Source: Pseudomonadota bacterium
GTDB taxonomy: Bacteria; Pseudomonadota; Alphaproteobacteria; Rhizobiales; Methyloligellaceae
Length of the DNA: 11,814 nt
Assembly (NCBI GenBank): GCA_022567275.1
Contig: JADFHH010000016.1
Location: forward strand, 1 to 11,814
Reading direction: 5' to 3'
Below, piece after piece: positions 6,149-11,814 of the stretch. Under the pieces are notes generated by a model, which did not search any database, was not told the origin of the DNA, and was given only the letters and a program-made list of their open reading frames with translations. Numbering within the stretch: position 1 is the stretch's first letter; every line of letters starts with the position of its first letter. The position numbers and the translations under genes are program-made.

Positions 6149-7057
6149 TCACTCGGGCGCGATGTCGGGGCCTGTCCCAAGCCGGATCGGCGCGTTTAAT
6201 TCCTCGAGATGCAATAGGAACGCGCTGTGGTCGTGCTGGGTCAGGCCCTTGTCATAAAGTTCCTGAAAAACGTCGCGGACAGCTTTGACGATCGGCAACC
6301 GAACGTTGAGATCCTCCGCCGTGTCGAGAACGGTGTTTAAATCCTTGACGAAATTGCGTATCGGCGCGCCTGGGCGAAAATCGCGCTTTATCATCCGCCG
6401 TCCGTGCTCTTGCAACACACGGCTGTCGCCATGGCCGCCCAGTAATGCTTCCGGGATCTTATGCGGTTCCGCGCCACCCGCGCTCGCTAGCAACAATGCT
6501 TGGGCCACGCCCGCAATGTTCACCGCGACCATTATTTGGTTGGCAAGCTTAGCGATCTGGCCGCTTCCCGCGGGCCCGATATAACTGGCCCGGCCCATGG
6601 GTTTGAACACGCCGTCGGCCTCGGCACGATCAAAATCCTCGCGCGTGCCGCCCGCCATGATCGCCAGCGATCCCTCGGCCGCGCCCAGACTGCCGCCCGA
6701 TACGGGGGCGTCCAAATGGCCGACGCCTTTATCCGTCAACCAGGCAGCATGTTCCTGAGCCATCTTCGGCGGAATTGACGCCATGTCGATGAACACCGTG
6801 CCGGCCTTCATATGATCGACGGCGCCGCTTTCGAAAAACACTTCGCGCACCACCTGGCCGCTGTCGAGGATGGACAAGATGTAGTCCGCGCCTTTGACTG
6901 CGTCCGATGGGGTTTGCGCGACATATCCACCGGCTTCCTTAATCGGGCCAGTCTTGCTCAACGTCCGGTTCCATGCGGTGACCTGGAATCCAGCCTTGAC
7001 GAAGTTGATCGCCATGGGACAGCCCATAATACCGGTTCCAAGAAATGCGATTTTCAT
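6149..7057 (-). CDS. NAD(P)-dependent beta-hydroxyacid dehydrogenase (3-hydroxyisobutyrate dehydrogenase family)
   Basis: This 302-aa enzyme is of the 3-hydroxyisobutyrate dehydrogenase / tartronate-semialdehyde reductase / glyoxylate reductase family, which interconverts 3-hydroxyacids or short hydroxyacids and their aldehydes. The Rossmann nucleotide site GTGIMG is at residues 7-12. The substrate-binding motif DAPVSGG is at 116-122 and is followed by GAAEGSLAIMAGG. The catalytic lysine is K170 in GSGQIAKLANQ. The all-helical C-terminal domain contains DLNTVLDTAEDL and a final LLHLEELN. Length is normal. I chose the ATG at 7057 because GGAG lies 10 bases before it and MKIAFLG starts the fold; another in-frame ATG lies at 7072. 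The substrate cannot be assigned. A link with the hydroxy-acid dehydrogenase 2 kb away (glyoxylate/tartronate-semialdehyde metabolism) is possible, but the two are not in one operon. Confidence 0.9.
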   Translation of the reverse strand: MKIAFLGTGIMGCPMAINFVKAGFQVTAWNRTLSKTGPIKEAGGYVAQTPSDAVKGADYILSILDSGQVVREVFFESGAVDHMKAGTVFIDMASIPPKMAQEHAAWLTDKGVGHLDAPVSGGSLGAAEGSLAIMAGGTREDFDRAEADGVFKPMGRASYIGPAGSGQIAKLANQIMVAVNIAGVAQALLLASAGGAEPHKIPEALLGGHGDSRVLQEHGRRMIKRDFRPGAPIRNFVKDLNTVLDTAEDLNVRLPIVKAVRDVFQELYDKGLTQHDHSAFLLHLEELNAPIRLGTGPDIAPE

Positions 7058-7149
7058 CTGCGACGTCTCCATTTCAGCCGATTGACCTCTGGCTTAGGCG
7101 ACATTCCCCAGATGCCCCCTCGAACCGGCCCGAATGATAGCCGAAGATG

Positions 7150-7238
7150 GCACTTCTCGGAAGTCAGGGCACGCGTGCGGTAGCTTTCGCTTTGCCCTGC
7201 TTAGCCTACATTCGGACAATTGATTGCCGCTCTTTGAG
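7150..7238 (+). repeat. Direct repeat copy 2, abutting the IS3 element
   Basis: This copy is about 90 bp upstream of the reductase start. Its last bases (TGAG at 7235-7238) coincide with the first bases of the IS3 terminus, so the IS lies at the edge of the repeat. Together with copy 1 it brackets the reductase gene as direct repeats about 1.1 kb apart. Confidence 0.75.
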
Positions 7239-7320
7239 CTACTCCCCATTCATTGGACAGTTTTGGCGGCAATTTAAGCTACAGTTGCGCCAGCTGGCCG
7301 GGTTCTCCTTGCTCTTCGTT

Positions 7321-8211
7321 TCATACCGCCATGCCTGTCGGCTGGAGGCCCGGGCTTAAACCCGGGCCGGAAGCTGACAGGCCATTCCTATATATCCTGA
7401 CCGGCGTCAGTCCGCCATGGGCGCAGTGAGGCCGCCGGTGATTGTAGAAGTCGATCCACCGGCCGATCCCGGCCCTGGCTTCACGGCCGCCCTCAAAGGC
7501 GTGCAGATAGACGCACTCATATTTAAGCGATCGCCACAACCGTTCGATGAAGATATTGTCCAGGAAGCGTCCCTTGCCATCCATGGAGATACGCACGCCC
7601 GCCTCCCTCAGCCGGTGCGTCCACGCCCATGACGTGAACTGGCTGCCCTGATCGGTGTTGAATATCTCCGGTGCGCCGTACCGGTCCAGAGCTTCTTCCA
7701 GCGCATCGACGCAGAACTGGATGTCCATGGTGTTGGACAACCGCCAGGCCAGAACCTTCCGGCTCGCCCAATCCATAATCGCCACCAGAGACAAAAAGCC
7801 CCTGGCCAGCGGAATGTATGTGATATCGGCGCACCAGACCTGACCCGGGCGGCCGATCTTCATCCCCTTCAGCAGATAGGGATAGATCTTGTGCCCCTTG
7901 GCTGGGATGCTCGTGCGGGGCTGCTGGTAGATCGGCATCAATCCCATCAGGCGCATGAGCCGCCGGATGCGCTTGATATTCACCCGCCAGCCCTTGGCCC
8001 GGAGATGCCAGGTCATCTGCTGGACGCCAAAGAACGGCGTGTCCAGGAACTGGCGATCAATCTGAGCCATCAGCGCCAGATTCTCCACGCTCTCGCCCTT
8101 GGGCACATGATAGAAGCTCGACCGGCTGATCGACAGAAGCCGGCATTGCTTCTTGATCGACAGCCGTGGGTGTTTCCGCTCAACCATGTCCCGCCTCACT
8201 TTCCGGGCCAA
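7321..8211 (-). CDS. IS3 family transposase OrfB (catalytic DDE subunit)
   Basis: OrfB carries the integrase core. A helical N-terminal part (HPRLSIKKQCRLLSISRSSFY) precedes FFGVQQMTWHLRAKGWRVNIKRIRRLMRLMG, the usual IS3 region. The catalytic residues are D129 in VWCADITYI, D187 in NTDQGSQFTS and E223 in IFIERLWRSLKYE, with the DD(35)E spacing. The nominal start is a TTG at 8211; an in-frame ATG follows at 8187. In vivo most functional product is expected from the OrfA-OrfB fusion made by -1 frameshifting at 8229-8235, after which the fused frame reads NDFFVRKAQPLARKV. The extreme C-terminus (about the last 16-20 residues, GLSASGPGLSPGLQPTGMAV) is encoded by a large hairpin and looks like an added tail. 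No disruption is seen. Confidence 0.93.
   Translation of the reverse strand: MARKVRRDMVERKHPRLSIKKQCRLLSISRSSFYHVPKGESVENLALMAQIDRQFLDTPFFGVQQMTWHLRAKGWRVNIKRIRRLMRLMGLMPIYQQPRTSIPAKGHKIYPYLLKGMKIGRPGQVWCADITYIPLARGFLSLVAIMDWASRKVLAWRLSNTMDIQFCVDALEEALDRYGAPEIFNTDQGSQFTSWAWTHRLREAGVRISMDGKGRFLDNIFIERLWRSLKYECVYLHAFEGGREARAGIGRWIDFYNHRRPHCAHGGLTPVRIYRNGLSASGPGLSPGLQPTGMAV
7333..7382. repeat. 50-bp hairpin at the 3' end of IS3 orfB
   Basis: The outer 11-bp stem pairs GCCTGTCGGCT at 7333-7343 with AGCTGACAGGC at 7372-7382 (one G-T mismatch). GGA faces GGA as an internal loop. The inner 8-bp stem pairs GGCCCGGG with CCCGGGCC around the 6-base loop CTTAAA. It overlaps the last codons of orfB. No T-run follows on the minus strand, so a classical terminator is unlikely. 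Confidence 0.8.
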
Positions 8212-8492
8212 GGGTTGAGCTTTCCGGACAAAAAATCATTGGCGACCGCCAGCTCCCCGATCTTGGCGTGCAGTTCCTTGATCTTCGCCTCATCCACTTC
8301 CGCAAACTTCAAAGACGAACCACGCTGGAATACGCCCCGCGCGCCTTCCAGAAGGGCCTTCTTCCACTGGTGGATCATCGTCGGATGAACGCCGAACCGG
8401 CTGGAGAGATCCGAAACCGTCTGCTCTCCCTTCAGCGCCTCAAGCGCCACCTTCGCCTTGAAATCAGACTTGTACTGCTTGCGTCTCGACAT
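8196..8492 (-). CDS. IS3 family transposase OrfA (helix-turn-helix subunit)
   Basis: This 98-aa product has a typical HTH_Tnp_1 domain. Residues about 9-50 (FKAKVALEALKGEQTVSDLSS and FGVHPTMIHQWKKALLEGA) form the DNA-binding helices. A leucine-zipper-like helix (KIKELHAKIGELAVANDF) near the C-terminus should mediate multimerisation. The ATG at 8492 has the ribosome site GAAGGAG upstream, which lies in the loop of a perfect 7-bp hairpin (CTGGTCT 8495-8501 with AGACCAG 8514-8520). The frame ends 15 bases into orfB, and orfB lies in the -1 frame. Confidence 0.93.
   Translation of the reverse strand: MSRRKQYKSDFKAKVALEALKGEQTVSDLSSRFGVHPTMIHQWKKALLEGARGVFQRGSSLKFAEVDEAKIKELHAKIGELAVANDFLSGKLNPWPGK
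8229..8235 (-). promoter_or_regulatory. Programmed -1 ribosomal frameshift heptamer
   Basis: On the minus strand the sequence is GAT TTT TTG in the OrfA frame, giving a T TTT TTG heptamer in the correct X-XXY-YYZ phase. Slippage by one base enters the orfB frame, which is open from there on. This is the usual way IS3-family elements make the OrfAB transposase. I did not find an obvious downstream stimulatory stem by eye. Confidence 0.75.
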
Positions 8493-8494
8493 AT

Positions 8495-8520
8495 CTGGTC
8501 TCCTTCTCTTTGAAGACCAG
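8495..8520 (-). promoter_or_regulatory. Hairpin holding the orfA ribosome-binding site
   Basis: The arms CTGGTCT and AGACCAG are perfect 7-bp complements around a 12-base loop. On the transcript the loop contains most of AGAGAAGG and the arm begins AGACC, so the Shine-Dalgarno lies in or next to the stem. The orfA ATG follows 3 bases after the hairpin. Such structures in insertion sequences are known to reduce translation from transcripts entering from outside; the role here is inferred. Confidence 0.5.
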
Positions 8521-8635
8521 CTGACACAAAATCGTAGCTTACGTCACTGTCCGATTTCCGGGGAGTAGCTCATTCCGGGCGATGCGCCCCACTATCGCGC
8601 GGGACGCAAAGGGTAGGGCGGCGCACCTCGATCCG

Positions 8636-10006
8636 TCAATTTTCCGCCCCCGCCACTTCCCCGCTTTTCCCGAGATAGCCGTTCCAGGCGAACCAGTAGG
8701 CGATGTGGCCGGGCAGGCGGTGGAGCTTTTTGCCGCCCGGACCGACAAGCGCGTCTTCGGTGACTTTCCAGCTCTCCCCATCGAGGGTGAGTCTATCGGT
8801 GCTACCGGTGATTCTGAACTTCTGCCCACCGGTGCGATAGGCGCGTACGGTGCGCGTCGCGGCGTTGCCGATCAGGGTGAGGGAGATGATGCCGGCGGTG
8901 TCGTTGATCACGCGGCCGTTGGCGAACAGCGACAGGGGCCAGGCCTTGTCGGCGCCTGAACTTCTCAAGGCGAACACATAGTCCTTGGCCTTGAGCCTGG
9001 TCTCGTCCACCAGGGCGGGGAACATGAGTTTTGCGCTGTTGAAATAATTCGCATAGGGTTTCCCGGGCCGGTAATCGCGCGAAAAACCGGTATCGAGGGA
9101 AAGCACTTTTGTGCCGGGATTGCTTTTGAGCCATTCGGCCCAGCTGGCGATGGTGACGGGGCGGGTTTTTAGCTCGATGCCCGATCCGGTCAGTTTTCCG
9201 ACCACGGGCCGGCCGGTAAACTGGTTCCACAGGGAGTTTGTCGCGGTGTCATACATGAGCTTGTTGGAGCGGTACAGGAAGCCCGACGACCCGAAAACGA
9301 AGGGTTTTTCGCGCCCCTTGACGGTGGTTTCGAACAAAATGCCCGAGCCGCACAAGGTGCAATAAGCGAGGGAAACCGGTACGCCGCCGATCACATCGTT
9401 GAACATCTCGTGCCAATCGAGGATACGCAGCGGATAGGCCCGCGCATCGCCATTGATCGAGACGCCGAACACCAGCTCATCGCCGGTGAGATATCCGGCC
9501 TCGCGGGCAGGCAGCAATTTTGGGTTGGTCAGGGCCGGAATCCCGTCCTTCACGACGCCGCCCCAGGCGATTTCTTCCAGCCTGATTTCGTGCTTTACAC
9601 CCGCATGCAGGAACACGCTAAAAGCCGGGTCGATTCTGGCGTAGAGCGCGGCTTTGAAACCGGCGAAGCCGGCGAACGGTTTCACTTCCGTGTGCTTCTC
9701 CTGCCATAGCATCCATTGGTGCCAATTATCGCCGGCGCTCTCGCCGGCCAGCGCTTCCAGGGCGCCGATGATTTCGCGGCGGTTGCTTTGGGTAAAGCGC
9801 AGCGCCTGGATAAGCGCGGGGATGGCGTCTTTTTTGCCGCGCGTCTTGAACCAGTCGAGCGCCGCCAGACGTTTCGATTGCAATGGGCTCACCAGCTCCA
9901 GGGCAAATTTCTGCGTCTGAGCGGCGGGGGATGCGCCGAGCGCCGGTACGCTGTACGAGACGAGCGCGATAAGCGCGGCGGCGATCAGGGTGTGTGGTTT
10001 GGGCAT
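8636..10006 (-). CDS. Exported DUF3179 domain-containing protein
   Basis: This 456-aa protein has a clear Sec signal peptide (MPKPHTLIAAALIALVSY..., likely cut near residue 24 after PALG), so it should act outside the cytoplasm. Residues about 44-105 resemble a HEAT-like helical repeat (AALDWFKTRGKKDAIPALIQAL). The DUF3179 domain runs from about 155 to 440: DGIPALTNPKLLPA, ARAYPLRILDWHEMFNDVIGG, the cysteine pair C216 and C219 in AYCTLCGSG, FGSSGFLYRSNKLMYDTATNSLWNQ, and GFSRDYRPGKPY. The CxxC pair is conserved in the family and could bind metal or be redox-active, but the biochemical role is unknown. The ATG at 10006 has GAGGAG 8 bases upstream. The gene diverges from the thiamine locus and ends 63 bp from the IS3 element. 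Confidence 0.9.
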   Translation of the reverse strand: MPKPHTLIAAALIALVSYSVPALGASPAAQTQKFALELVSPLQSKRLAALDWFKTRGKKDAIPALIQALRFTQSNRREIIGALEALAGESAGDNWHQWMLWQEKHTEVKPFAGFAGFKAALYARIDPAFSVFLHAGVKHEIRLEEIAWGGVVKDGIPALTNPKLLPAREAGYLTGDELVFGVSINGDARAYPLRILDWHEMFNDVIGGVPVSLAYCTLCGSGILFETTVKGREKPFVFGSSGFLYRSNKLMYDTATNSLWNQFTGRPVVGKLTGSGIELKTRPVTIASWAEWLKSNPGTKVLSLDTGFSRDYRPGKPYANYFNSAKLMFPALVDETRLKAKDYVFALRSSGADKAWPLSLFANGRVINDTAGIISLTLIGNAATRTVRAYRTGGQKFRITGSTDRLTLDGESWKVTEDALVGPGGKKLHRLPGHIAYWFAWNGYLGKSGEVAGAEN

Positions 10007-10171
10007 GGGTCATGCTCCTCATGAAACTTTCCCCCTGAGTGTTGTTACGTTTGAACGCAAGTCGAGATGCTATTTGCCACGCACACATGTTCGTGAGCGC
10101 ACGATCCACACCAGCCCGGCGTTCCCCCTTGCTTTTAGCGCGCCGCGTGCGCACATTAGGCGCACATGTTC
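10007..10171. other. Divergent intergenic region between DUF3179 gene and TPP riboswitch
   Basis: This region must hold the promoters of both the DUF3179 gene and the thiamine operon. A repeated block, CGCACACATGTTCG at about 10080 and GCGCACATGTTCCC at about 10161, may be a regulatory repeat. A weak plus-strand promoter candidate is TTGCTT near 10129 with a poor -10 about 17 bases later. No gene is visible. Confidence 0.35.
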
Positions 10172-10299
10172 CCAGGGGCGCCGGAGAGGACCGGCTGAGA
10201 TCGGGCTGACACTGGCCTCAAGCAGCGAAGCGGTAGGCTAGGAAAAACTGCCCGAGCACCCTTCGAACCTGATCCGGGTGATGCCGGCGTAGGGACTGG
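10172..10299 (+). ncRNA. TPP riboswitch (THI element)
   Basis: The conserved core is unmistakable: GGCTGAGA at 10193-10200, then after a variable P3 arm, ACCCTTCGAACCTGATCCGG, GATGCCGGCGTAGGGA ending at 10295. P1 can form between CCAG at 10172-10175 and CTGG at 10296-10299. P3 pairs TCGGGC at 10201-10206 with GCCCGA at 10250-10255 and carries an extended arm (TGGCCT with AGGCTA). Thiamine pyrophosphate binding by this class represses downstream thiamine genes, here the membrane protein gene and thiC. The ligand and class follow from the conserved motifs; the mode of control is inferred separately. Confidence 0.96.
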
Positions 10300-10332
10300 A
10301 ACCGTAATGATTTACCCCCGCAGTCATTCCCG

Positions 10333-10357
10333 GCGTTTCGATACGCAAGGATTTGCG
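10333..10357 (+). promoter_or_regulatory. Candidate riboswitch expression platform: alternative hairpins at the first ribosome site
   Basis: CGCAA 10344-10348 and TTGCG 10353-10357 form a perfect stem whose loop is GGAT, so the Shine-Dalgarno AAGGAT is buried, and the ATG follows 3 bases later. A competing stem pairs GCGT 10333-10336 with ACGC 10343-10346 and uses three of the same bases. In addition TACGC 10342-10346 is complementary to GCGTA 10287-10291 in the riboswitch core. These mutually exclusive pairings fit a translational on/off switch. They are short, so this is a hypothesis. Confidence 0.4.
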
Positions 10358-10360
10358 GTC

Positions 10361-10747
10361 ATGGAAACCTCGCAGCTGATCGCCAAATTCATGGGGCCGG
10401 TGATGCTGGTTGCCGGCTTCTCCATGCTGATCAACAAGGACACCATGCGCAACGTGTTCGAAGATTTTATCGCCTCTCCGGCGCTGATATTCGTTGCCGG
10501 ATTTTTGGCGCTCATGCTGGGTCTGGCGCTGGTGATCTTCCACAATCGATGGACGGCCGGCTGGCCGGTTATTATCACCGTCTATGGCTGGTTATCCCTG
10601 TTTGCCGGAGTCGGGCGCATGGCCTTCCCGGCGCTCGTGAAGCGGATGGGAACGGCGATGATGAAGCGCGAGGCTTTTTTGACCGTCGCCGCAATCTTCA
10701 ATCTGCTGCTCGGCGGATTTCTGACTTACCAGGGCTATCTGGCCTGA
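10361..10747 (+). CDS. Four-helix integral membrane protein of unknown function in the thiamine operon
   Basis: This 128-aa product has four predicted transmembrane helices at about 7-24, 40-61, 67-90 and 104-124, with short polar links. Near the middle is a motif, LVIFHNRWTAGWPVIITVYGWLSL, related as I remember to a widespread uncharacterised membrane family with HNxW and GWL signatures. I chose the ATG at 10361 because AAGGAT lies just before it and METSQLIAKFMG starts the first helix. An in-frame ATG at 10307 sits directly after the riboswitch and would add 18 soluble-looking residues. The gene lies between the TPP riboswitch and thiC, with 23 bp to the thiC start, so it is probably co-regulated by thiamine pyrophosphate. 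A transport or thiamine-related role is only a suggestion from context. Confidence 0.85.
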   Translation: METSQLIAKFMGPVMLVAGFSMLINKDTMRNVFEDFIASPALIFVAGFLALMLGLALVIFHNRWTAGWPVIITVYGWLSLFAGVGRMAFPALVKRMGTAMMKREAFLTVAAIFNLLLGGFLTYQGYLA

Positions 10748-10752
10748 GGCCA

Positions 10753-10767
10753 TAAAACGGAGTTTTA
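10753..10767 (+). promoter_or_regulatory. Small hairpin holding the thiC ribosome-binding site
   Basis: TAAAAC and GTTTTA form a perfect 6-bp stem around a GGA loop, so that the GGAG ribosome site is in the loop and first stem base. The thiC ATG lies 3 bases downstream. The stem is A-T rich and may be weak; translation coupling to the upstream gene could open it. Confidence 0.35.
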
Positions 10768-10770
10768 AAA

Positions 10771-11814
10771 ATGAACAAGCACACGCGTGAAAATGAGCTG
10801 ATGCGGCCTGAAGTGACCATGGGGCCGCTGCCCGCCAGCAGCAAGGTCTACACCTCACCTGAAGGGCACGAGGATGTTCGCATCCCCCTGCGCGAGATCG
10901 CCCTCGCCGACAATGATTCATTTTCTGTCTACGACACCTCGGGGCCTTACACGGACCCGAAAGCGAAAATCGACGTGGAGAAGGGCCTGGCGCCGGTACG
11001 GCTGGCATGGATAACCGAGCGCGGCGGCGTGGAGGAATATGCCGGGCGCGATGTCCGTCCGGAGGACAATGGCAATGTGGGCGGCAAACATCTCGCCCGC
11101 GATTTCCCGTCCAAACGCAGGCCACTACGTGGCCTCGATGGCCACCCCGTCACCCAGTTTGAGTTCGCCCGCGCCGGGATCATCACCAATGAGATGATCT
11201 ACATCGCCCACCGGGAAAATCTGGGCCGGACAAAGGCGATAAAAAATGCCCGCGAGAGCATCGCGGACGGGGAGAGTTTTGGCGCGGAAATCCCTGAATT
11301 CATCACCCCTGAATTCGTCCGCGACGAGGTCGCCAGAGGCCGCGCCATCATCCCCGCAAACATCAACCACCCGGAAGCCGAGCCGATGATCATCGGCCGA
11401 AATTTTCTGGTCAAGGTCAACGCCAATATCGGCAATTCGGCGGTGACCTCTAGCGTAGAGGAAGAGGTCGAAAAAATGGTGTGGGCGACGCGCTGGGGCG
11501 CCGACACGGTGATGGATTTGTCCACCGGGCGCAACATCCACAACACGCGCGAATGGATTCTTCGCAATTCTCCCGTTCCCATCGGCACCGTGCCGATTTA
11601 TCAGGCGCTGGAGAAATGCGACGGCGATCCGGTCAAGCTCACCTGGGAGATTTATCGCGATACGCTGATCGAGCAGGCCGAGCAGGGGGTGGACTATTTC
11701 ACCATCCATGCCGGCGTGCGGCTCAAATATATCCACCTCACCGCCGAGCGCGTCACCGGCATCGTCTCTCGCGGCGGTTCGATCATGGCCAAATGGTGCC
11801 TGCACCACCACAAG
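10771..11814 (+). CDS. thiC: Phosphomethylpyrimidine synthase ThiC (3' end beyond the window)
   Basis: ThiC is the radical-SAM enzyme that rearranges aminoimidazole ribotide into the pyrimidine phosphate (HMP-P) used for thiamine biosynthesis in the cytoplasm. The visible 348 codons are in frame to the window end without a stop. Signature stretches include PLPASSKVYTSP at the start, PVRLAWITERGG, FARAGIITNEMIYIAHRENLG, NANIGNSAVTSS, WGADTVMDLSTGRNIHNTREWI, and RGGSIMAKWCLHHHK at the end. The C-terminal cysteine cluster that holds the 4Fe-4S centre lies beyond the window. The ATG at 10771 follows GGAG by about 8 bases. The TPP riboswitch 470 bp upstream is the expected feedback control. Confidence 0.97.
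   Translation, partial: MNKHTRENELMRPEVTMGPLPASSKVYTSPEGHEDVRIPLREIALADNDSFSVYDTSGPYTDPKAKIDVEKGLAPVRLAWITERGGVEEYAGRDVRPEDNGNVGGKHLARDFPSKRRPLRGLDGHPVTQFEFARAGIITNEMIYIAHRENLGRTKAIKNARESIADGESFGAEIPEFITPEFVRDEVARGRAIIPANINHPEAEPMIIGRNFLVKVNANIGNSAVTSSVEEEVEKMVWATRWGADTVMDLSTGRNIHNTREWILRNSPVPIGTVPIYQALEKCDGDPVKLTWEIYRDTLIEQAEQGVDYFTIHAGVRLKYIHLTAERVTGIVSRGGSIMAKWCLHHHK

Larger units (their letters stand above)
7235..8572 (-). mobile_element. Complete IS3-family insertion sequence (1338 bp)
   Basis: The 26-bp imperfect inverted repeats match at 21 positions: TGAGCTACTCCCC followed by a variable part and GGACAG at 7235-7260, and the complement at 8547-8572. The element starts with TG and ends with CA, has two overlapping genes on the minus strand and an intervening frameshift signal, all typical of IS3. 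No matching 3-5 bp target duplication is visible with these ends (CTT versus TTC). If the ends were trimmed to ACTCCCC, both flanks would read AGCT, but this is a palindrome within the repeat and so is weak evidence. Confidence 0.9.

Noticed and set aside
5947..6180. 77-codon open frame on the minus strand between the 65-aa gene and the reductase
   Set aside because: It overlaps the direct repeat and the end of the reductase gene, and the product has no fold-like pattern.
3047..7057. Hydroxy-acid dehydrogenase and 3-hydroxyisobutyrate dehydrogenase-family gene as one catabolic operon
   Set aside because: They lie 2 kb apart with two other genes, repeats and a MITE between them, so co-transcription is not supported although a metabolic link is possible.
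8577..8589. GGGCG-ATG-CGCCC hairpin between the IS3 element and the DUF3179 gene, as a terminator
   Set aside because: The stem is only 5 bp and no T-run follows on the minus strand, so termination cannot be supported.
11125..11811. 228-codon open frame on the minus strand opposite thiC
   Set aside because: The opposite strand encodes ThiC with conserved motifs throughout; the frame is an antisense shadow despite its length.

Overview
The window looks like chromosomal DNA from an alphaproteobacterium. The reasons are GC-rich coding regions with an alphaproteobacterial flavour, an IS21-family and an IS3-family element, small conserved proteins of a type I associate with Hyphomicrobiales and their relatives, and a TPP riboswitch ahead of thiC. 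The order-level placement is inference only. No tRNA, rRNA, CRISPR array or replication origin was seen.

Layout, left to right. Bases 2-409 hold the 3' end of a large gene whose tail resembles the C-terminus of DUF3320-type SF1 helicases. It stops one base before a complete IS21-family element (411-2998) carrying istA and istB. On the minus strand follows an FMN-dependent alpha-hydroxy-acid dehydrogenase of the LldD/glycolate oxidase family (3047-4192). From 4193 to 6148 the DNA is gene-poor. It carries a small membrane-anchored protein (4582-4956, minus), a 65-aa conserved-looking protein (5700-5897, minus), an AT-rich stretch with a perfect operator-like palindrome, several diverged copies of intergenic repeats, and a 159-bp MITE-like element with 17-bp terminal inverted repeats and a 4-bp target duplication. 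A 3-hydroxyisobutyrate dehydrogenase-family reductase (6149-7057, minus) lies between two diverged direct repeats. The right-hand repeat abuts a complete IS3-family element (7235-8572) with orfA, orfB and a textbook -1 frameshift heptamer. A secreted DUF3179 protein (8636-10006, minus) follows.

The right end is a thiamine locus on the plus strand: a TPP riboswitch (10172-10299), a four-helix membrane protein of unknown function (10361-10747) and the first 348 codons of thiC (10771 to the window end). The DUF3179 gene diverges from this locus. The two thi-operon genes appear to be co-transcribed under thiamine pyrophosphate control. Each has its Shine-Dalgarno sequence in or beside the loop of a small hairpin, and the first hairpin is mutually exclusive with an alternative one, so translation control is a plausible expression platform.

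The most interesting points are the unknown membrane protein between the TPP riboswitch and thiC with its candidate switching hairpins, the MITE, the repeats around the reductase, and a 50-bp hairpin forming the 3' end of the IS3 orfB. No wholly new multi-gene system can be demonstrated from this window alone.
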